This document shows positions 25,307 through 33,550 of a stretch of DNA of 64,000 nt, piece after piece (position 1 is the first letter of the stretch; each line of letters starts with the position of its first letter). Source of the DNA: CADCVT01 sp035940955 (GTDB lineage Bacteria > Actinomycetota > Thermoleophilia > Solirubrobacterales > Solirubrobacteraceae); the NCBI GenBank assembly GCA_035940955.1, contig DASZEJ010000174.1:14494-78493 (forward strand). Direction: 5' to 3'. The translations under genes and the position numbers were made by a program. The notes beneath the pieces were generated by a model, which did not search any database, had not been told where the DNA came from, and saw only the letters and a program-made list of their open reading frames with translations.

Positions 25307-27121
25307 ATGGAGAGCAGCACCGTTGATCGCGCCGACACGCCGCTCGAGGCGGCCCTCGGCGTCAAGACCGTCATCGAGGCGTTCCACCGGACCGCGCGCG
25401 AGCACGCCGGCGACACGGCGATCCGCACGCGCGGCGACGACTTCGCGATCACCTGGGGCGAGCTGCGCGAACGTGTCGACCGGCTCGCCGCGGGCCTGCA
25501 CAAGCTCGGGCTGCGCAAGGGCGACACGCTCGCGCTGATGTTCCCCAACCAGTTCGAGTTCCACCTCGCCGACCTGGCGGGGATGACGGTCGGCGCGACG
25601 CCGTTCTCGCTCTACGTCACCGCCTCGCCGGACCAGATCGAGTACGTCGTCGGCGACGCCGGGGCGAAGATCGCCGTCGTCGACCAGCAGTTCGCCGACC
25701 GCTTCCTGGCGGTCAAGGACCGGCTGGAGAAGCTCGAGCACGTCGTCGTCGTCGGCGACGCTCCGGAGGGCACGCTGTCGCTGCAGGACGTCGAGGGCGA
25801 CCCGGACCCCGACTTCGACGCCGAGGCGGCGGCCGCCGCGGTCAAGCCCGAGGACCTGCTGACGCTGATCTACACGTCCGGCACCACCGGCCCGCCGAAG
25901 GGCGTCGAGCTGACGCACGACAACCTCATCAAGTCGATCGAGGGCTTCACGCAGATCATCGACTTCCCGCCGAACGGGCGGGTCATCTCGTGGCTGCCGA
26001 ACGCGCACGTCGCCGAGCGCAACGCGCACCACTACATCCCGATCGTGATGGGGCTGGAGGTCACGATCTGCGACGACCCGCGCAAGATCGTCGAGGTCCT
26101 GCCCGAGGTGAACCCGAACTGGTTCTTCGCGGTCCCTCGGATCTGGGAGAAGATCAAGGCCGGCCTGGAGTCGAAGCTCGCCGCGGCGCCCGAGGAGCAG
26201 GCCCAGCAGGCGCGCCAGGCGCTCGACGCCGCGATCAAGAAGGTGCGGCTCGAGCAGGCGGGCGAGGAGGTCCCGGAGGAGCTGGCCAAGGCGGTCCAGC
26301 AGGCGGACGAGAACATGTTCGTCCACCTGCGCAAGGCGCTGGGCCTCAACGACTTCGAGGCGTGCAACGTCGGCGCCGCCCCGACGCCCCCGGAGGTGCT
26401 CGAGTTCTTCCACGCGATCGGCGTCCCGATCGCCGAGCTGTGGGGGATGAGCGAGACGTGCGGCTACGGGACGACGAACCCGCCGCACGGGCGCATCAAG
26501 ATCGGCACCGTCGGCCCGCCGGCGCCTGGGTGCGAGGTCAAGCTGGCCGAGGACGGCGAACTGCTCGTGCGCGGCCCGTTCGTGATGAAGGGCTACCGCA
26601 ACCAGCCGGACAAGACGGCCGAGGCGCTGGTCGACGGCTGGCTGCACACCGGCGACGTGGCGCAGATCGACGAGGACGGCTACGTCAAGATCGTCGACCG
26701 CAAGAAGGAGCTCATCATCAACGCCGCCGGCAAGAACATGTCGCCGGCGAACATCGAGTCCGAGCTCAAGAGCGCCGGCCCGCTGATCGGGCAGGCGGCG
26801 GTGATCGGCGACCGGCGCCCGTACAACGTCGCGCTGATCGTCCTGGACGCCGACGGCGCCCCGGGGTGGGCGCAGAAGAACGGCGTGGAGGACGCGTCGC
26901 TCGAGTCCCTGGCACGCGACGAGAAGCTGCGCGAGGCGGTCCAGGCCGAGGTCGACCGGGCCAACGAGAAGCTCTCCCGGGTGGAGCAGATCAAGAAGTT
27001 CCACATCGTCGAGGGCGACTGGCAGCCGGGCGGCGACGAGTTGACGCCGACGATGAAGCTCAAGCGCAAGCCGATCCAGGAGAAGTACGAGAAGGAGATC
27101 GAGGCGCTGTACGCGCGGTAG
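25307..27121 (+). CDS. Long-chain acyl-CoA synthetase (AMP-forming)
   Basis: ANL-superfamily enzyme, 604 residues, activating fatty acids to acyl-CoA. Adenylate motifs: P-loop-like 'LIYTSGTTGPPKGVEL', 'WGMSETCGYGTTNPP', 'GWLHTGDVAQIDEDGYVKI', and the catalytic-lysine region 'LTPTMKLKRKPI' near the C-terminus. A charged Gln/Ala/Glu-rich insertion (about residues 285-340) resembles that of FadD15-type enzymes of actinobacteria. SD sequence AAAGGGGAG lies before the ATG; a TAGCGT box overlaps the rseP stop. Could feed beta-oxidation or the WS/DGAT enzyme encoded further on. Confidence 0.92.
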   Translation: MESSTVDRADTPLEAALGVKTVIEAFHRTAREHAGDTAIRTRGDDFAITWGELRERVDRLAAGLHKLGLRKGDTLALMFPNQFEFHLADLAGMTVGATPFSLYVTASPDQIEYVVGDAGAKIAVVDQQFADRFLAVKDRLEKLEHVVVVGDAPEGTLSLQDVEGDPDPDFDAEAAAAAVKPEDLLTLIYTSGTTGPPKGVELTHDNLIKSIEGFTQIIDFPPNGRVISWLPNAHVAERNAHHYIPIVMGLEVTICDDPRKIVEVLPEVNPNWFFAVPRIWEKIKAGLESKLAAAPEEQAQQARQALDAAIKKVRLEQAGEEVPEELAKAVQQADENMFVHLRKALGLNDFEACNVGAAPTPPEVLEFFHAIGVPIAELWGMSETCGYGTTNPPHGRIKIGTVGPPAPGCEVKLAEDGELLVRGPFVMKGYRNQPDKTAEALVDGWLHTGDVAQIDEDGYVKIVDRKKELIINAAGKNMSPANIESELKSAGPLIGQAAVIGDRRPYNVALIVLDADGAPGWAQKNGVEDASLESLARDEKLREAVQAEVDRANEKLSRVEQIKKFHIVEGDWQPGGDELTPTMKLKRKPIQEKYEKEIEALYAR

Positions 27122-27169
27122 GGCGGGGCGGCGCGGCGCGGCGCGGGCGCTAGCCTGCCGCGCCGACCG

Positions 27170-27193
27170 ATGCCGCACCGCGACCTTCCATGA
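27170..27193 (+). CDS. Possible 7-residue leader peptide before crcB
   Basis: ATG at 27170 opens MPHRDLP and stops with TGA at 27191-27193, overlapping the crcB ATG (ATGA). A TAGCCT box at 27151-27156 lies 13 nt upstream. The arrangement would couple crcB translation to the tiny frame, but chance cannot be excluded. Confidence 0.2.
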   Translation: MPHRDLP

Positions 27194-27537
27194 CGATCCT
27201 GCTCGTCGGCCTCGGCGGCGTGGGCGGGGTCCTGCTTCGCTACGGCCTCACCGAGTGGCTGCAGTCGATCTGGACCGTGGCCGCCGTCAACGCCGTGGGG
27301 TCGTTCGCGCTCGGCCTGCTCGTGCAGGCCGGCGGAGGGCTGCCCGCCGACGTCCGCCTCGCGCTCGGCGTCGGGTTCCTGGGCGGCTTCACGACGCTCT
27401 CGACGCTGACGGTGCAGACCGTCCTCGAGGCCGACGCCGGCCGCCCCGGGACCGCCGCGCTGTACTTCGCCGTCAGCACGTTCGGCGGCCTGGCGTGCGC
27501 CCTCGCCGGAAGCCTGACCGGGCGGGCGCTGTCGTGA
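27190..27537 (+). CDS. crcB: Fluoride-specific ion channel CrcB/Fluc
   Basis: Small four-helix membrane protein that dimerises into a fluoride exporter. 115 residues with 'LGGVGGVLLRYGLTEWL', the pore motif 'VNAVGSFALGLLVQA' and 'GVGFLGGFTTLSTLTVQTV', the Phe-box/Thr region of Fluc channels. No fluoride riboswitch was recognised in the 68-bp gap upstream. The stop overlaps the GTG of the decayed DUF1537 gene. Confidence 0.92.
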   Translation: MTILLVGLGGVGGVLLRYGLTEWLQSIWTVAAVNAVGSFALGLLVQAGGGLPADVRLALGVGFLGGFTTLSTLTVQTVLEADAGRPGTAALYFAVSTFGGLACALAGSLTGRALS

Positions 27538-28006
27538 GCGTCGGGATCGTCGCGGACGACTTCACGAGCGCGATGGACGGCGCCGCGCCGTTCGCGCGGG
27601 CGGGACGCTCGGCGTCGATCGTGCCCTTCGCGGTGGGCGGCCTGCCGCCGGGGGCGGACGATGTCGTCGCCGTGGACTGCGACTCGCGGCGGCGGCCCGC
27701 CTGCTGCTCGTCGTCGGGACGCAGCATCCCGTCGCCCGGAGTCAGGTCGCAGCGGTGCTCGACGCGCTCGGCCCGCGCGCCGGCGGGCTGCGAGGTGGCC
27801 GTCCTCGCGGCGCCGCCGCGCGACGGCTCCGGCCCGGTGCGCGACGCCGCGCTCGTGCGTGGGAGCGCCGGCACGGCACCGTGCCCGAGGGAGCGCTCGT
27901 CGCCGTCGACGCCGGCTGGGACGGGCGAGCGGGTGACGCGCGCGCGTTCCTCGGCGCCGGGGCCGGCGACGCGCGCTACGCCGTCGAGTGCCTCGCCCTC
28001 CTCTGA
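27534..28006 (+). pseudogene. Decayed four-carbon acid sugar kinase (DUF1537 family)
   Basis: The first ~52 codons (frame of 27534) read as a DUF1537 N-terminus: 'VGIVADDFTSAMDGAAPFAR' and 'VVAVDCDSRR'. At about 27690 the match jumps to another frame, where 'LLLVVGTQHPVARSQVAAVL' fits the start of the C-terminal nucleotide-binding domain. A further shift seems needed to read 'CEVAVLAAPPRDGSGPVRDAALV', then back for 'GTVPEGALVAVDAGWDGRAGDARAF'. Full-length proteins have over 400 residues; less than half is left and the middle is missing. DUF1537 kinases phosphorylate four-carbon acid sugars such as threonate. Presumed non-functional. Confidence 0.7.
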
Positions 28007-28030
28007 CCAGCCACCCAGGAGCACAGACCC

Positions 28031-28393
28031 ATGGCCGACTACGACATCCACCTCGACGAGAAGTACGGGCAGCTGACGCTCATCGACGTCGCCTCGGAGG
28101 CCGCGGCGCACGAGCCGTGGTTCAACCAGACGCTCACCTCGGTCAACGACGCAGTGGTGCGGCTCGGCGTCGTCGAGGGCGAGTTCCACTGGCACAAGCA
28201 CGAGGACGAGGACGAGTTCTTCCTCGTCCTCGAAGGCCGGCTGCTGATCGACGTCGAGGGGCGCGGCACGGTGACGCTCGCCCCGCACCAGGGCTACACG
28301 GTCCCGCGCGGCGTGGTCCACCGCACGCGCGCGCCCGAGCGGACCGCGATCCTCATGGTCGAGCCCGCCGGGGTGCGGCCGACCGGCGACTGA
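28031..28393 (+). CDS. Cupin-domain protein
   Basis: 120 residues forming a single cupin barrel. Motif 1 is 'GEFHWHKHEDEDEFFLVLEG' (His, His, Glu metal ligands) and motif 2 is 'APHQGYTVPRGVVHRTRAPE'. Cupins of this type are metal-binding small enzymes or sugar/acid sensors; no substrate can be assigned. A ribosome-binding site AGGAGC lies about 10 nt before the ATG. It follows the DUF1537 remnant by 24 bases and may once have been in its pathway. Confidence 0.85.
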   Translation: MADYDIHLDEKYGQLTLIDVASEAAAHEPWFNQTLTSVNDAVVRLGVVEGEFHWHKHEDEDEFFLVLEGRLLIDVEGRGTVTLAPHQGYTVPRGVVHRTRAPERTAILMVEPAGVRPTGD

Positions 28394-28406
28394 CGGCCGG
28401 TCGCCG

Positions 28407-29030
28407 TCAGCCCCGCCACGCGCGCCGCCCGACGGCGATCCAGCTCTTCGCCACCGGCCCGACGCGCTCGGCGACCACCTCGCCGCCGGGGAAGAGCGCC
28501 GCGAGCTCGCCGCGGCGCAGCAGCGCGATCTCCTCCCACTCGCCCGCGACGCCCAGCCGCCAGTACGGGCGGCGCAGGCGCGGCGGCAGCCAGTGGGCGA
28601 ACGGGAGCAGGGCGTGCGGCTCGACCGGGAACGAGAACGCCGGCGTCTGCACCCACCAGCTCCGGCCGACACGCATGACCTCCGCGGCGAAGGCGCGCCG
28701 CGCGGCCGGCGCGACGTGCTCGACGACCGACGAGGAGTACACGAGGTCGAACTCGCCGTCGGCGAACGGCAGCCGGTCGGTCGCGTCCGCGCGCACGAAC
28801 GGCCCCGGGTACTCGGGCCGGTCGACGAGGTCGACGCCGGTGACGTCGAGGTCCGGGTCCAGCCCGCGCAGGCCGAGCCGGCCGCAGCCCACGTCGAGGA
28901 CGCGCAGCCCCGGGCCGGCGCCGGTGAGCGCCCGGAAGCGCTCGTGCCGGCGGGCCCGGGCACGCGCGGCGAGCGCCGAGCCCAGCCGCGTGCGCAGGCC
29001 GGGCTTGGCGGTCGCGTAGACGTCCGTCAA
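28407..29030 (-). CDS. SAM-dependent methyltransferase (class I, type 11)
   Basis: 207 residues. Motif I is 'LRVLDVGCGRLGLRGL'; 'VTGVDLVDRPEYPGPFVRADA' and 'LPFADGEFDLVYSSSVVEHV' are the acidic loop and motif IV of type-11 methyltransferases. The substrate is unknown. The TTG start overlaps the stop of the upstream BI-1 gene (TTGA), so the two are cotranscribed. It converges on the cupin gene with a 13-bp gap. Confidence 0.8.
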   Translation of the reverse strand: MTDVYATAKPGLRTRLGSALAARARARRHERFRALTGAGPGLRVLDVGCGRLGLRGLDPDLDVTGVDLVDRPEYPGPFVRADATDRLPFADGEFDLVYSSSVVEHVAPAARRAFAAEVMRVGRSWWVQTPAFSFPVEPHALLPFAHWLPPRLRRPYWRLGVAGEWEEIALLRRGELAALFPGGEVVAERVGPVAKSWIAVGRRAWRG

Positions 29031-29695
29031 TCGCTCGTCAGGTTCAGCAGCGAGATGAAGATGTTGACGATGCTGACGAAGATCCCCGTCGCGAGCCACA
29101 CGACGTCCGCCTCGGTGGCGTGCTTGCGGATGTAGTTGAAGTCCACGAGGATCAGCAGGGCCGACGCGACGAGGATCACCAGCGAGATCGCCGGCGACAG
29201 CGCGCCGAGGCCGCCGAACACCAGCGCGCCGAGGCTGATGACGACCGCGCCGAGCACGACGAACGACAGCGGGCGCATCCAGCCGGCCGTGTCCTTCTCC
29301 AGCACGAAGCCGATCGCGGCCATGCCGAGCACGGTCAGCGCGGTGATGCCGACGGCGGTGGTGATCGCGCCGGGATCGGTCTCCGCGAGGTAGTTCAGCG
29401 CCGGGCCGAGGCCCATCCCGAACAGCACGGCGAAGCCGCACAGCCAGCCGATCCCCAGCGAGCCGTGACGGAGGCGGTCGACGAACCACGTCGCGACGAG
29501 CATCCCCATGCCGGCGAAGAAGCAGGCGCGAGCGGCGCCCTCGGTCAGCTCGCGGCCCATGAGCGTGCCGGCGACCATGAAGCCGATCGCGACGGCGACC
29601 AGGAACATGACCTGGCCGAGGATCCGGGCGGTGCTGCGCTCGGCGGCGCGCGCGCCCTCCAGCGGTGCGGTGGTGTCGTAAGCGGAGTCGGGCAT
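29027..29695 (-). CDS. Bax inhibitor-1 / YccA family membrane protein
   Basis: 222 residues with seven hydrophobic helices after a polar N-terminus of about 25 residues. The family's C-terminal signature is visible in 'LLILVDFNYIRKHATEADVV', followed by a last helix 'WLATGIFVSIVNIFISLLNL'. BI-1 relatives are pH-sensitive calcium-leak channels (BsYetJ) or FtsH modulators (YccA). It is divergent from ispG across a 64-bp gap. Confidence 0.87.
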   Translation of the reverse strand: MPDSAYDTTAPLEGARAAERSTARILGQVMFLVAVAIGFMVAGTLMGRELTEGAARACFFAGMGMLVATWFVDRLRHGSLGIGWLCGFAVLFGMGLGPALNYLAETDPGAITTAVGITALTVLGMAAIGFVLEKDTAGWMRPLSFVVLGAVVISLGALVFGGLGALSPAISLVILVASALLILVDFNYIRKHATEADVVWLATGIFVSIVNIFISLLNLTSD

Positions 29696-29744
29696 GCGCT
29701 CGATGATGCCCCAGCGGGTGGGATCTCACGCCGATTCTCGCTCG

Positions 29745-29759
29745 TACACTGGGAGACAG
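29745..29759 (+). promoter_or_regulatory. Putative -10 box for ispG (TACACT, 9 nt before ATG)
   Basis: TACACT at 29745-29750 lies 9 nt before the ATG at 29760 and shares the surrounding CGTACACTGG with the rpsB promoter region. It supports the downstream ATG rather than the longer in-frame start at 29694. Confidence 0.55.
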
Positions 29760-31007
29760 ATGGCTTCGCAGCGGCAGATCAGCGTCGGCGGCGTTCCGAT
29801 CGGCGGCGGCGCGCCCGTCGTCGTCCAGACGATGACGAAGACCGAGACCGCCAACGTCGAGGCCACCATGCGCCAGATCCGCACGGTCGCGGAGGCGGGC
29901 GCGGACCTGGTCCGGGTCGCCGTCCCGCGCGTGCAGGACGCCGAGGCGCTGCGCACGATCGTGGCGCAGTCGCCGATCCCGGTGATCGCCGACATCCACT
30001 TCAACCACACGCTGGCGTTGAAGGCGCTCGACGCGGGCGCGCACTGCATCCGGCTCAACCCCGGGAACATCGGCGGGCCGGACAAGGTCGCCGAGGTCGC
30101 GGCGCGGGCCAGCGAGCTGGGCACGCCGATGCGGATCGGCGTCAACTCGGGCTCGCTGCCGAAGCACCTGCACGCGCTCGAGCGCGAGAACCCGGTCGAG
30201 GCGCTGGTGAGCGCCGCGGTCGAGTTCGTCGAGCTGATGGAGCGCCTGGACTTCCACGACTTCAAGGTCTCGATCAAGTCGACGAACGTGCCGAACACGA
30301 TCGCGTCGAACCGGCTGCTCAGCGAGCGGATCCCGTACCCGCTGCACCTCGGGATCACCGAGGCGGGGACGAAGTGGTCGGGCTCGCTCAAGAGCGCCGT
30401 CGGCCTGGGGACGCTGCTCGCCGACGGCATCGGCGACACGATCCGCATCTCCCTGTCGACCTTCCACGCCGAGGAGGAGGTCAAGGTCGCCTGGGAGATC
30501 CTCAAGGCGCTACAGCTCCGCGAGCGCGGCCCGGTGCTGATCGCGTGCCCGACGTGCGGGCGCCTGCAGTTCGACATGGACACGGTCGTGGCGCAGATCG
30601 AGCGCCGGCTGGAGGCCTACACCGACCCGATCGAGGTCGCCGTGCTCGGCTGCGCCGTGAACGGCATCGGCGAGGCGTCGCACGCCGACTTCGGGATCGC
30701 GGGCGCGAAGGACATGGGCGTCGTGTACTCCAAGGGCCGCCCGCTGCGCAAGGTCCGCACCGAGGAGCTGGTCGACGTCCTCTTCCAGGAGATCGACAAG
30801 TACTACGCGGCCGGCAAGACGGTCGTGGTCGACGAGGACCAGGCCGCCGCGGGGGCCGCGCTGCTGGCGCAGATCGAGGCGGAGAACGCCGACGACCTGA
30901 CGCCCGAGCGCCTGGCGGCGATGGAGGCGGACGCGGCGAGGGCCGAGGCCGAGCGGCTGCACGAGGACGCCTCGCCGACGGCCGGCCGGCGGTTCACCCG
31001 GGCGTAG
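29760..31007 (+). CDS. ispG: 4-hydroxy-3-methylbut-2-enyl diphosphate synthase (flavodoxin/ferredoxin)
   Basis: Radical [4Fe-4S] enzyme of the MEP pathway converting MEcPP to HMBPP. 415 residues from ATG 29760, where homology starts ('RQISVGGVPIGGGAPVVVQT'). TIM-barrel signatures 'ADIHFNHTLALKALDAGA' and 'RLNPGNIGG'; cluster cysteines in 'LIACPTCGRLQFD' and 'VLGCAVNGIGEASHAD'. The last ~45 residues form a charged, Ala/Glu-rich tail not typical of shorter IspG. It stands alone, between a BI-1 gene and a reductase. Confidence 0.95.
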   Translation: MASQRQISVGGVPIGGGAPVVVQTMTKTETANVEATMRQIRTVAEAGADLVRVAVPRVQDAEALRTIVAQSPIPVIADIHFNHTLALKALDAGAHCIRLNPGNIGGPDKVAEVAARASELGTPMRIGVNSGSLPKHLHALERENPVEALVSAAVEFVELMERLDFHDFKVSIKSTNVPNTIASNRLLSERIPYPLHLGITEAGTKWSGSLKSAVGLGTLLADGIGDTIRISLSTFHAEEEVKVAWEILKALQLRERGPVLIACPTCGRLQFDMDTVVAQIERRLEAYTDPIEVAVLGCAVNGIGEASHADFGIAGAKDMGVVYSKGRPLRKVRTEELVDVLFQEIDKYYAAGKTVVVDEDQAAAGAALLAQIEAENADDLTPERLAAMEADAARAEAERLHEDASPTAGRRFTRA

Positions 31008-31081
31008 CGGCGCGACGGCCTCGTGTCCAAGGTCGAGGTGAACTTCCTGAGCGGCGAGACGGCGGTGCCGGCCGGCCCGGA

Positions 31082-31645
31082 TCATCGCGAGCGCGCGTAG
31101 CGCTCGTAGATCACGCCCGGGTCGAACGTCCTCGTCTCGATGAGGTCCAGTCGGACGTCGTCGGCGACCGGCGGCAGGAACGGCGTGCCGCCACCGACGA
31201 CGACCGGATGGCGGAAGATGCGCAGCTCGTCGACGAGGTCGAGCTCGATCGCCTGCGCGGCGAGGCCGGCGCCGCCGATCGAGACGTCCCTGCCGGTCGC
31301 CTCGAGCGCCGCGGCGACCTCCTCGGCCACCGGCGCCGCGGCGAGCCGGGCGTTCCCCTGGACGCGGTCGAGCGTGCGGCTGAAGACCACCTTCGGGAGC
31401 GCGCACCAGACGTCGGCGAACGCGGCCCTGAGCTCGCTGTCGCGCAGCGCCGGATCCGTCTCCCACACGAGCATCGTCTCGTAGAGCCTGCGGCCGCACA
31501 GGTAGCCGCCGAGCTGGCGGACTGCAGCAAGGTGGAACCGGAACAGCTCCTCGGTGGGCGCCGTCCACGCGAACGCGCCCTCGCGGTCGGCGATGAAGCC
31601 GTCGACCGAAACGCCCATCGAGTAGGTCAGCACGGCGCACGCCAT
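31082..31645 (-). CDS. Dihydrofolate reductase-fold protein (RibD C-terminal family, YyaP-like)
   Basis: 187 residues. N-terminal 'YSMGVSVDGFIADREGAFAW' and 'GGYLCGRRLYETMLVWE' are typical of the DHFR-like/RibD reductase clan, with the NADPH-binding stretch 'DVSIGGAGLAAQAIELDLVDEL' and C-terminal 'VVVGGGTPFLPP'. Stand-alone members are common in actinobacteria and their substrates are mostly unknown. It converges on ispG with 74 bp between; that gap also holds a 25-codon frame (31023-31100) that I do not consider a secure gene. Confidence 0.85.
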   Translation of the reverse strand: MACAVLTYSMGVSVDGFIADREGAFAWTAPTEELFRFHLAAVRQLGGYLCGRRLYETMLVWETDPALRDSELRAAFADVWCALPKVVFSRTLDRVQGNARLAAAPVAEEVAAALEATGRDVSIGGAGLAAQAIELDLVDELRIFRHPVVVGGGTPFLPPVADDVRLDLIETRTFDPGVIYERYARSR

Positions 31646-31730
31646 CGTACGGCCGTCGGCAGCATCTCGCGACTACTGGGTCAAAGGCATACGATCAGGT
31701 CCGTCAACCGCGACCGAAACGAGTCCGCCG

Positions 31731-32057
31731 ATGACCCACATCCACAGGTTCCTCAGTCTCCAGACCGAGGGCGCGGGGGGAACGCTCATCGTCCGCGGCG
31801 AGACGGTCGACGAGGACGGGAAGCACGTCGACCTCGGCTCCGACGCGCAGATCTTCGTCGCCGTCATCAACGTCGGGCACCTGCACAATCGCGCCGATCT
31901 CGAGGTCGACGATCCCGGGACCAACCCGTGGACGGCGACGACCGGGGCGCACCACTTCAACAAGGACGACGAGGTCTTCGCGGTCGGGGCCGCGACGCAG
32001 AAGCGCGGCGACCGGCCCCACCTCTTCGCGGACGGGTTCACCGTCACCCACATCTGA
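31731..32057 (+). CDS. Hypothetical protein, 108 residues
   Basis: Starts with 'MTHIHRFLSLQTEGAGGTL'. The sequence is polar and predicted beta-rich, without signal peptide or membrane segment. Two acidic stretches ('DEDGKHVDLGSDAQ', 'ADLEVDDPG') and several histidines stand out. No family recognised. A possible -10 TACGAT lies at 31690-31695, giving a leader of about 30 nt. Composition is somewhat less GC-biased than the surroundings. It lies alone between divergent and convergent unrelated genes. Confidence 0.6.
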   Translation: MTHIHRFLSLQTEGAGGTLIVRGETVDEDGKHVDLGSDAQIFVAVINVGHLHNRADLEVDDPGTNPWTATTGAHHFNKDDEVFAVGAATQKRGDRPHLFADGFTVTHI

Positions 32058-32115
32058 CGCTCGAGGCGGCAGGAGGACGGCTGCTCGCCGGGTGTGCCCG
32101 GCGTGACGCCGGCGG

Positions 32116-33534
32116 TCAGGCGACCACGAGCACCCGGCGCAGCGACGGGTCGGCGCAGTAGCGGATCGTCGTCCCCGCGCCGGCCTCGCGCTGGAGCGCT
32201 TCGAGCAGCTCGGCGGTGACGAGCTCGCCGGGGACCAGGGCCGGGATGCCCGGAGGGTAGGGCGCCGCGAGCTCGGCGCTGACGCGGCCGACCGCCGCGG
32301 AGGCCGGGACGAGCTCGCTCGGGGCGAAGAAGGCTTCGCGGGGCGAGAGCGCGGTCTGCGGTGGGACCCGCGCGGCGATCGAGGCGGTGACCGGGCGCGG
32401 GGCGCCGCGGCGGTGCTCGACCGACCGCGTCAGCGCCGCGACGAGCCGGTCGGCCGCGGCGTCGTCGTCCGCGACCGTGAGGATCGGGACGAGCGTGTCG
32501 CGGTCGGCCATCTCGAGCGTCACGCCGTCGCGGGCGAGGTCGTGCTGCACGGCGAACCCGTCGGCGCCCGTCCCCGCGAGCGAGACGACGAGCTTGAGCG
32601 GGTCGCGCGCCGCCGCCGACGGATGGCGGGCGACCAGGCGGTCGTCGAGCAGCTCGACGCCCGGCACCGCTGCCAGCGCTGCGCGGACGCGGCCGGCGAG
32701 CGCGAGGGCGCGGTCGAGCAGCTCGTCTCCGCGGGCCGCCATGAGCGCCCGGGAGCGGTCGATCGACGCGTAGATCGTCGCGCTCGGGCTGGTCGTGTTG
32801 AGCGCCTCGAACGCGGCGTCCACCCGCCGCTCGTCGATCCGGTCGCCGCCGAACAGCACGAGCGCCGCCTGCGTGAACGCCGTCAGCGTCTTGTGGACGG
32901 ACACGACCGCGGCGTCGGCGCCGCACTGGATCGCGTTGCGCGGCATGGCGCCGCCCAGGCCGAGGTGCGCGCCCCACGCCTGGTCGACGACGAGCGGGAC
33001 GCCGGCGCCGTGGGCGAGGCGGGCGATCGCCTCGACGTCGCTGAGGACCCCGGTGTAGGACGGCTCGACGACGAACACCGCGCTGACGCCCTGCGCGAGC
33101 GCTCGCTCGACCTCCGCGACCGGCAGGCCGGCGGTCAGCCCCGTGCGCTCGTCGACCTGCGGCTGCATCCACACCGGCTCGAGGCCGGCGAGGACGAGCC
33201 CCGCGAACAGCGACTTGTGGACGGTCCGCGCCACCGCGACCCGGTCGCCCGGGCGGGCGACCGCGAGGGCGAGCGCCTGGTTGGCCATCGTCGAGCCGCC
33301 GACGGAGAAGCGGCAGTGCTCGGCGTGCCACAGGTCGGCCGCGAGGCGCTGCGCGCGGGCGAGCACGCCGGTCGACAGCTGCTGGTCCTCGACGCCCGGA
33401 ACGTACGGCACGTCGAGCGCCAGGAAGGGATCGTCCAGCCAGGCCGCGCGCTTGTGGTCGGGCAGGGAGAACGGCGCGCCGGGCGCCGCGAGGACCCGGT
33501 CGAGAGCGCTGGCGAGCGGCGCGTCCTCGGGCAT
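32116..33534 (-). CDS. Orn/Lys/Arg decarboxylase family PLP-dependent protein
   Basis: 472 residues of fold-type I. The PLP lysine is in 'AAVVSVHKTLTAFTQ'; cofactor residues are 'VDQAWGAHLG' and 'FSVGGSTMANQALALAVARPG'. Homologues include biosynthetic arginine decarboxylase of Bacillus (SpeA/YaaO type), which lacks the N-terminal wing domain, as here. The C-terminal domain ('LSPREAFFAPSELVP', 'PYPPGIPALVPGE') matches that group. Likely decarboxylates a basic amino acid toward polyamines; substrate not certain. TACGAT lies 8 nt before the ATG; the upstream gap holds a 36-bp tandem repeat. Confidence 0.88.
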   Translation of the reverse strand: MPEDAPLASALDRVLAAPGAPFSLPDHKRAAWLDDPFLALDVPYVPGVEDQQLSTGVLARAQRLAADLWHAEHCRFSVGGSTMANQALALAVARPGDRVAVARTVHKSLFAGLVLAGLEPVWMQPQVDERTGLTAGLPVAEVERALAQGVSAVFVVEPSYTGVLSDVEAIARLAHGAGVPLVVDQAWGAHLGLGGAMPRNAIQCGADAAVVSVHKTLTAFTQAALVLFGGDRIDERRVDAAFEALNTTSPSATIYASIDRSRALMAARGDELLDRALALAGRVRAALAAVPGVELLDDRLVARHPSAAARDPLKLVVSLAGTGADGFAVQHDLARDGVTLEMADRDTLVPILTVADDDAAADRLVAALTRSVEHRRGAPRPVTASIAARVPPQTALSPREAFFAPSELVPASAAVGRVSAELAAPYPPGIPALVPGELVTAELLEALQREAGAGTTIRYCADPSLRRVLVVA

Positions 33535-33548
33535 GGCCGGCGATCGTA
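33535..33548 (-). promoter_or_regulatory. Putative -10 box for the decarboxylase gene (TACGAT, 8 nt before ATG)
   Basis: On the minus strand TACGAT (33548-33543) precedes the ATG by 8 nt with no SD sequence between. The 36-bp repeats begin just upstream and would overlap the -35 region. Confidence 0.5.
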
Positions 33549-33550
33549 GT

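Noticed and set aside
27755..28006. An 83-residue independent gene
   Set aside because: Better explained as the frame-shifted C-terminal remnant of the DUF1537 kinase that starts at 27534.
29694..29759. A longer IspG start at 29694
   Set aside because: The extra 22 residues are not conserved and the TACACT promoter box would lie inside the coding region.
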